Shown here in pieces: positions 6,502-6,683 of a stretch of DNA of 6,683 nucleotides. The position numbers and the translations under genes were made by a program. The stretch covers positions 1-6,683 of the forward strand of contig JALORT010000117.1 in the NCBI GenBank assembly GCA_025458755.1, read 5' to 3'. The stretch is from Methylotetracoccus sp. (GTDB lineage Bacteria > Pseudomonadota > Gammaproteobacteria > Methylococcales > Methylococcaceae). The notes under the pieces are model-generated. The model searched no databases. It saw nothing but the letters and a program-made list of their open reading frames with translations, and had not been told where the DNA came from. Position 1 is the stretch's first letter, and every line of letters starts with the position of its first letter.

Positions 6502-6683
6502 ATGTCCCTCACTCCGCTGCAAGTCCTCCGCACCACATTCGGCTACGATGGCTTTCGGGGTCTCCAGGCCGAGATCATCGACCGGCTGGTCGGTGGCGGC
6601 GATGCGCTGGTGCTGATGCCGACCGGGGGCGGCAAGTCCCTGTGCTACCAGATTCCGGCATTGATCAGGCCGGGCACCGGGGT
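6502..6683 (+). CDS. recQ: ATP-dependent DNA helicase RecQ, N-terminal part (runs off window)
   Basis: The first 60 codons of RecQ, a 3'-5' superfamily 2 helicase that unwinds DNA in recombination and fork repair. The frame reads [18 protein letters not shown]..., then motif 0 (FRGLQAEII, the adenine-recognising glutamine element) and motif I/Walker A ([16 protein letters not shown]), a combination diagnostic of RecQ. The ATG at 6502 matches the usual N-terminus, with FGY about 13 residues in. An in-frame GTG at 6484 is an alternative, and the frame is closed by TAG at 6478-6480. No good Shine-Dalgarno sequence precedes either start. The helicase core, RQC and HRDC domains lie beyond the window. 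It is 116 bases downstream of the Uma2 gene and probably transcribed separately. Confidence 0.95.
   Translation, partial: MSLTPLQVLRTTFGYDGFRGLQAEIIDRLVGGGDALVLMPTGGGKSLCYQIPALIRPGTG

Noticed and set aside
1..6683. CRISPR array, toxin-antitoxin pair or phage-defence island
   Set aside because: No regularly spaced direct repeats and no small paired genes were seen. The Uma2 and PLD-family proteins alone are not evidence of a defence system.

Overview
The window is GC-rich (about 60% or more by eye) and packed with bacterial genes. The families present (a LolD/YbbA-type ABC exporter, a phospholipase D-type enzyme, a REP-associated transposase, an Uma2-family protein and RecQ) suggest a GC-rich proteobacterium, most likely gammaproteobacterial. 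This taxonomic guess is inference from gene content and style; no marker gene is present to settle it.

Layout, left to right. (1) Positions 1-3071 (+) hold a two-gene ABC export operon: an ATPase whose first codons lie outside the window, then an 833-residue, roughly ten-helix FtsX/MacB-type permease starting six bases after the ATPase stop. (2) Positions 3141-4823 (-) hold a convergent 560-residue protein with two intact HKD motifs, a phospholipase D/cardiolipin synthase superfamily enzyme with a clear ribosome binding site. (3) Positions 4939-5585 hold a REP-type cassette: an intact 176-residue HUH tyrosine transposase (RAYT) on the minus strand, bracketed by two 31-base inverted repeats that match at 30 of 31 positions and each contain a hairpin. 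(4) Positions 5586-5845 have no convincing gene, but contain a short hairpin resembling a shortened relative of the flanking repeats. (5) Positions 5846-6385 (+) hold an Uma2-family (DUF820, PD-(D/E)XK-like) gene whose core is intact but which lacks a normal start codon. (6) From 6502 (+) to the window end is the N-terminus of RecQ helicase, cut by the window edge.

The two ABC genes clearly act together as one inner-membrane complex. The other genes look like independent units. The most interesting part is the RAYT cassette and its hairpins. RAYTs act on REP hairpins in known cases, so the flanking repeats are probably the substrate of this transposase and may be scattered elsewhere in the genome. 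I did not find strong evidence for a wholly undescribed system.
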